NCBI GenBank assembly: GCA_020524525.2
Contig: CP129018.1
Span: 310,001 to 374,000 of the forward strand
DNA: 64,000 nt
Reading direction: 5' to 3'
DNA from: Bacillus tianshenii
GTDB taxonomy: Bacteria; Bacillota; Bacilli; Bacillales; Bacillaceae_N
Under the pieces are notes generated by a model. The model made no database searches. It saw nothing but the letters and a program-made list of their open reading frames with translations, and was not told where the DNA came from. The translations under genes and the position numbers were made by a program. This document shows positions 60,165 to 64,000 of this stretch, piece by piece; the stretch's first letter is position 1, and the number at the start of each line of letters is the position of its first letter.

Positions 60165-60191
60165 TCAAAATTTAGCCAAAAATGTCGATAT
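60165..60191 (+). promoter_or_regulatory. SigD promoter of the MCP gene
   Basis: TCAA (60165-60168), 15-bp spacer, GTCGATAT (60184-60191), versus TAAA-N15-GCCGATAT. It lies inside the longest open frame, supporting the later start at 60230. Confidence 0.75.
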
Positions 60192-60229
60192 TTTATGCAG
60201 TTATTACTTTGAACGATGGGGGATGTAAG

Positions 60230-61942
60230 ATGAAAATGCCGAATCGAAAAAGCCTAGTCTATCAATTAGGCTTGCTTATCGTTGGTGTAATTGTCGCAAC
60301 AGTGTTAATTACAACCATTTCAAGTTACAAATATAGTTATGATAAAGTACGAGAAGCCGCAGGGATTGAATTATATGGATGTGCAAACATTACTACAGGC
60401 TTGTTAACACCTGAAGATATCACACAGTTAACAAATGGGGACAAGTCGACAGCTGAGCGAATTGGAAAGCTGTTAAATTGGACCTCTGAGCATAAATCGA
60501 TTTTTGAAACGCAATATATTTTGTCGTTAGATGGAACATTACTGACATTAGATGATAACCTTCGCGGTGATGGTTATGAAATCGGTGACGACTATTATTT
60601 AGATCAAGATGCACTAAAAATGGTAACAGAGATGAAACACCCACATTACTCTGATATCTATACGTATGGCGACCGAAGCAGAATGACAGGTTATGCGCCG
60701 ATCTTTAAAGACCATGACCCAGCTAATGAAGTCGTTGCAATTAGTGCAATTGATTTCGATGGCGGCATTGTGAAAGACAGAACGTGGGAGATGACAAAAG
60801 GTGGGATTAGTGCCAGCTTTATTCCAATGGTTATCGCTGCCTTGTTCACGTTTTGGGTATTAAAGAGAAGAACACAGCCAATTTCAGATATGATTGTACA
60901 AGCGAAAAAGATGTCTGCTGGTGACTTAGCGATTGAAGATATGAACGTTTCTAAGAATGATGAGATTGGGGAACTAGCCACTGCACTTAATAAAATGAAA
61001 GAGAATTTAAAGACATTAATTGGTGGAGTGAAAAATTCTGCTGATGAAATCACGGCTTCATCACAAGAAACAACAGCATCAATAGAAGAGATTTCGTTAA
61101 CTTTTGATAAAATTAACGACATCGTCAAGCATGTATCTGATGATGCTGAACAAAGTAAAAATTCATCTGTAGAAGCATCAGAAGCATTAGCTGAACTAAC
61201 AGCTCTCATTGAAACGGCGAAAGAAAAAGCCTTAAATACACAGCAGAATTCAGAAGTAACATCAAACTCAGCGTTAGAAGGCGTAAACAAAGTTCAACAG
61301 TTAATTGAGAAGATGAAAGAAATCGAACATAAGACAGATGAAACAGAAGAGATGATTAAGAACTTAGAATTTTATGCTCAAGAGATTGGTAAAATCACGA
61401 CAACCATTACGACAATAGCTGAACAAACGAATTTACTCGCATTGAATGCATCAATTGAAGCTGCACGAGCAGGGGAACACGGGAAAGGCTTTGCTGTCGT
61501 AGCTGAAGAAGTACGGAAATTAGCAGAGCAATCAAACGAAGGTGCACACCAAGTATCAGAATTAACACATCGGATTTCAGATGCGACCCTCAAGTCCGTT
61601 CAAGCGATGAAAGAAAGCAAGTCAAAAGTTAAAGAGGGTGTGAACACCGTTTCGGAAACGAATGATTCACTTGCAGAAATACTTAAAGCTGTTGAAATGA
61701 CAGTCGCTGATATTAAAGTTATTACGGAGATTACAAATGAAGAGGTCGAAACGTCAAATAAAATTGTTGCCTTGGTAGACGAACTTGCAGGAAGTGCTGA
61801 GAGTACAAACCAGCACGCACATACTGCCCAAGACGCTACAGAGAAGGTTGTCGCCTCTGTTGAAAACGTGAATACCGTTGCAGAAGAGACAAGCGAGCTG
61901 TCTAATTCATTAAATGATTCCATTTCAAGATTTCGGTTTTAA
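60230..61942 (+). CDS. Methyl-accepting chemotaxis protein (membrane)
   Basis: A 570-aa chemoreceptor. TM1 about residues 10-32, extracytoplasmic ligand domain about 33-190 ([33 protein letters not shown] ... [25 protein letters not shown]; single Cache/PAS-like), TM2 about 195-215, HAMP ([21 protein letters not shown]...[14 protein letters not shown]), and signalling tip [56 protein letters not shown] site precedes ATG 60230, and a SigD promoter confirms the motility regulon. Ligand unknown. Confidence 0.93.
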   Translation: MKMPNRKSLVYQLGLLIVGVIVATVLITTISSYKYSYDKVREAAGIELYGCANITTGLLTPEDITQLTNGDKSTAERIGKLLNWTSEHKSIFETQYILSLDGTLLTLDDNLRGDGYEIGDDYYLDQDALKMVTEMKHPHYSDIYTYGDRSRMTGYAPIFKDHDPANEVVAISAIDFDGGIVKDRTWEMTKGGISASFIPMVIAALFTFWVLKRRTQPISDMIVQAKKMSAGDLAIEDMNVSKNDEIGELATALNKMKENLKTLIGGVKNSADEITASSQETTASIEEISLTFDKINDIVKHVSDDAEQSKNSSVEASEALAELTALIETAKEKALNTQQNSEVTSNSALEGVNKVQQLIEKMKEIEHKTDETEEMIKNLEFYAQEIGKITTTITTIAEQTNLLALNASIEAARAGEHGKGFAVVAEEVRKLAEQSNEGAHQVSELTHRISDATLKSVQAMKESKSKVKEGVNTVSETNDSLAEILKAVEMTVADIKVITEITNEEVETSNKIVALVDELAGSAESTNQHAHTAQDATEKVVASVENVNTVAEETSELSNSLNDSISRFRF

Positions 61943-61956
61943 AACGAACTAGGAAA

Positions 61957-61986
61957 AGAGCTGTCCGTATTGGGCGGCTTTTTTTG
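61957..61986 (+). terminator. Terminator after the MCP gene
   Basis: GCTGTCC / GGGCGGC with G-U pairs, then seven T. Confidence 0.75.
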
Positions 61987-62031
61987 TGTTGGGTAAAAAG
62001 TTCATTTTATTCGAGAATTCAGAATATTGTG

Positions 62032-62060
62032 TTGACACAAAAGTGAAGATAACTTATAGT
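62032..62060 (+). promoter_or_regulatory. Sigma-A promoter of the gntR-type gene
   Basis: TTGACA (62032-62037), 17-bp spacer, TATAGT (62055-62060). Downstream, GACAAC (62083 region) and GTTGTC (62112 region) form a loose inverted pair that could be an auto-regulatory operator. Confidence 0.75.
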
Positions 62061-62153
62061 GTAGTCACACCCACTGGTAAAGACAACTGGACATATTGAT
62101 AACATGTTGTGTTGTCCTAATGGTTGTGGGGAGAATAATATGAGGTGAAATTC

Positions 62154-62894
62154 ATGCTAGCGAATGACGGTATTAATAAAGAAAGTCCATTACCGCTTTA
62201 TTATCAATTAAAAGAATTACTGAAAAAAGAAATTGATTCAGGTAAGTTGAAGCCTGGAGAGATGATTCCATCTGAAAGAGAATTTGTAGAGATGTTTGAA
62301 ATTAGCAGACCAACTGTGAGACAAGCTATTAATGAACTGGTTAATGAAGGTGTGTTAAACCGGAAGAAAGGGTTAGGAACCTTTGTTGCAAAACAGAAAA
62401 TTAGCCAGCAGTTCCTTGAAAACCTTACAAGCTTTCAACATGAAATGGAAACAAAAGGATTGCCTTACTCAACTCGTGTATTGGGTATTAAGACAATTCC
62501 ATCGAACCCTACTTTAGAAGATGTCTTTGGAGTAACCTATCCAGAGTATATCTACATTGAAAGATTACGGTTTGTAAAAGATACACCAATTGTCGTCGTT
62601 TCTACCTATATTCCAAAAGCTTTGGCACCAGGCTTAATCGACGAAGATTTAACAAATGCTTCGTTGTACCAAACGCTCCAAGATAAGTATGGCTTAGAAA
62701 TAAGTAGAGCGACTCGTATTATGGAAGCTGTAAATGTAACAAATGAAGATGCGAAACGTCTTGAGGTTGAGGTTGGCTCGGCTATTATGTACTTCAAAAC
62801 AACTGGATTCTTAACAGATGACAGAGCATTTGAATACACAATTGCTCGTTATCGAGGCGATTCAAGTTCGTTTACTGTAAACTTATCCATTTAA
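62154..62894 (+). CDS. GntR/UTRA-family transcriptional regulator
   Basis: A 246-aa HutC-subfamily regulator. Winged HTH residues about 8-75 (PLYYQLKELLKKEIDSGKLKPGEMIPSEREFVEMFEISRPTVRQAINELVNEGVLNRKKGLGTFV), then UTRA ligand domain (FQHEMETKGLPYSTRVLGIKTI ... EYIYIERLRFVKDTPIVVVSTYIP ... AFEYTIARYRGDSSSFTV). These sense phosphorylated sugars or similar effectors. ATG 62154 has GAGGTG upstream. The FGGY kinase gene follows after 27 bp, so it probably controls that sugar operon. Confidence 0.92.
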   Translation: MLANDGINKESPLPLYYQLKELLKKEIDSGKLKPGEMIPSEREFVEMFEISRPTVRQAINELVNEGVLNRKKGLGTFVAKQKISQQFLENLTSFQHEMETKGLPYSTRVLGIKTIPSNPTLEDVFGVTYPEYIYIERLRFVKDTPIVVVSTYIPKALAPGLIDEDLTNASLYQTLQDKYGLEISRATRIMEAVNVTNEDAKRLEVEVGSAIMYFKTTGFLTDDRAFEYTIARYRGDSSSFTVNLSI

Positions 62895-62921
62895 CTGGTA
62901 GGCAGAGAAAGGGTGAGAGAT

Positions 62922-64000
62922 TTGGGAAGTGAGTTAATACTTGCCCATGATATTGGAACAACAGGAAATAAAGCAACATTATTCTCTGATGATGGTTCAA
63001 TCATTGGCAGTACATTTTATGGGTATGAAACATCTTTTCCAAAGGTCGGGTGGGCTGAGCAAAATCCACTCGACTGGTGGAAAGCTGTCTGTATATCAAC
63101 GAAACAGCTGTTAAGTAAGTTTGAAGTTAACCCAAATAATATCGCATCCGTGACTTTTAGTGGGCAAATGATGGGATGCGTGTTAGTTGATTATGAAGGG
63201 AATCCGCTTCGTAAAGCGATTATTTGGGCAGATATGAGGGCAGAACAAGAAGCGGCCATGCTTAAAGACCAACTCGGCATGGAGAAGGTTTATCGAATAA
63301 CTGGTCACCGCATCAGTTCTTCTTATTCAGGGGCGAAGTTGAAGTGGATTAAGAATAACCAGCCTGAATTGTATCAACAAGCCTATAAAGCTCTTCAAGC
63401 AAAAGATTTTCTTGTTCAGCGGTTAACTGGTCAATTTGCAACGGATTATTCTGACGCCTCAGGAATGAACTTACTGGACATTTCAACGAAGGAATGGTCC
63501 GAGGAAATTTTGAAGGCGTGGGAAATTGATGAAGCCATTCTTCCAGATGTTTACCCATCTACTCATGTAATTGGAAAGGTAACAGATAAGGCAGCTGAAG
63601 AAACAGGCCTTACTCCAGGAACACCTGTTGTGATAGGAGGTGGAGACGGTTGTTGTGCAGCTGCAGGGGTAGGAGTTGTAGCTGAAGGAGATGCCTTCAC
63701 CTATATTGGCTCTTCGGCCTGGGTAGCTTTGGCGACAGAAAAGCCGTTATTCGATCCTGAAATGAAAACGTATACATGGGTTCACCTTGATGAGACAAAG
63801 TATTCTCCAAATGGAACGATGCAAGCTGCTGGAGCTTCCTATCAATGGATACGAGACCATTTATATAGTAATGAACACAAGCTAGCGAAGCAAAATGATG
63901 AAAGTATCTATCATCTTATGAACAACTTTGCGGAACAATCTCCTCCAGGGTCAAATCGATTGCTTTACTTACCATATTTGATGGGTGAGCGAGCTCCACG
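62922..64000 (+). CDS. FGGY-family carbohydrate kinase (3'-truncated by window)
   Basis: About 360 codons visible of roughly 500. It starts ELILAHDIGTTGNKATLFSDDG (ATP-phosphate loop DIGTTGNK), SVTFSGQMMGCVLVDYEGNPLRKAIIWADMRAEQEA (substrate loop), YSGAKLKWIKNNQPELYQQAYKALQAKDFLVQRLTGQFATDYSDASGMNLLD, and VIGGGDGCCAAAGVGVVAEGDAFTYIGSSAWVAL, LYLPYLMGERAP. Closest to xylulokinase/gluconokinase-like members; sugar unknown. TTG 62922 has AAAGGGTGA upstream; an in-frame GTG at 62913 is the alternative. Confidence 0.9.
   Translation, partial: MGSELILAHDIGTTGNKATLFSDDGSIIGSTFYGYETSFPKVGWAEQNPLDWWKAVCISTKQLLSKFEVNPNNIASVTFSGQMMGCVLVDYEGNPLRKAIIWADMRAEQEAAMLKDQLGMEKVYRITGHRISSSYSGAKLKWIKNNQPELYQQAYKALQAKDFLVQRLTGQFATDYSDASGMNLLDISTKEWSEEILKAWEIDEAILPDVYPSTHVIGKVTDKAAEETGLTPGTPVVIGGGDGCCAAAGVGVVAEGDAFTYIGSSAWVALATEKPLFDPEMKTYTWVHLDETKYSPNGTMQAAGASYQWIRDHLYSNEHKLAKQNDESIYHLMNNFAEQSPPGSNRLLYLPYLMGERAP

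Noticed and set aside
59825-60229. c-di-GMP (GEMM) riboswitch before the MCP gene
   Set aside because: No GCAAA..C or GGGCAAACC-type core was found on either strand.

Overview
The window is low-GC DNA of a spore-forming Bacillaceae bacterium. The gene order spxH-yjbI-yjbJ-yjbK / yjbL-sasB-nadF-yjbO / prpE follows the yjb block of Bacillus subtilis, and cotO, a DUF1360 sporulation gene and yjcF-yjcG-yjcH also follow the Bacillus chromosome. Four monovalent-cation transporters (KtrB, a CPA2 exchanger, NhaC and a CPA1 antiporter) suggest a salt- or alkali-tolerant life style; this is inference. I saw no rRNA, tRNA, CRISPR array, prophage or insertion sequence.

Layout. 1-1038 is the 3'-truncated KtrB-type K+ channel gene. 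1296-7905 is the yjb stress, NAD and (p)ppGpp block. 8265-11511 is mgtE plus a CPA2 antiporter. 11653-13196 holds two small genes and FapR-controlled fabI. 13517-18727 holds an NhaC-family transporter and rocA-rocD, both behind sigma-54 (SigL) type promoters, with a secreted Asp/Tyr-repeat protein between them. 18854-20048 is an EAL-CBS c-di-GMP phosphodiesterase gene broken at an A8 homopolymer. 20332-26110 is a spore-surface region. 26418-34835 is mixed housekeeping (FapA/DUF342, MBL-fold, DUF421, yjcFGH, PgpA-like, SRAP). 34974-46493 holds an ABC1 kinase-like gene, secreted proteins, intracellular subtilisin, CPA1 and a split hot-dog dehydratase pair. 46530-55228 is the acetoin dehydrogenase operon acoABC with acoR interrupted by TGA, flanked by two chemoreceptor genes. 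55419-64000 holds HelD, a membrane GGDEF protein, a SigD-promoted chemoreceptor, and a GntR regulator with a truncated FGGY sugar kinase.

The most interesting part is 21168-26110. It encodes a small protein that looks like a DUF3992 endospore appendage (Ena) subunit (25769-26110). A second protein (23965-24543) has nearly the same N-terminal Gly-Lys-Gly-Cys-Cys-Pro-Asp-Arg arm. A third (24584-25507) carries an Ena-like domain inside a coat-type scaffold whose paralogue without that domain is at 21951-22694. Coiled-coil, His-rich and Gly/Cys-tailed small proteins lie between them. Sigma-K-like promoters precede most units. I read this as a candidate spore-fibre system with fibre subunit, linker and coat anchor; the assembly model is inference.

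Two regulatory genes look broken by minimal lesions: the EAL-CBS gene by one extra base in a homopolymer, and acoR by TGA where a Trp codon is expected. Their structural partners (acoABC, its SigL promoter and enhancer boxes) look intact, so the lesions may be recent, strain-specific or sequencing errors.
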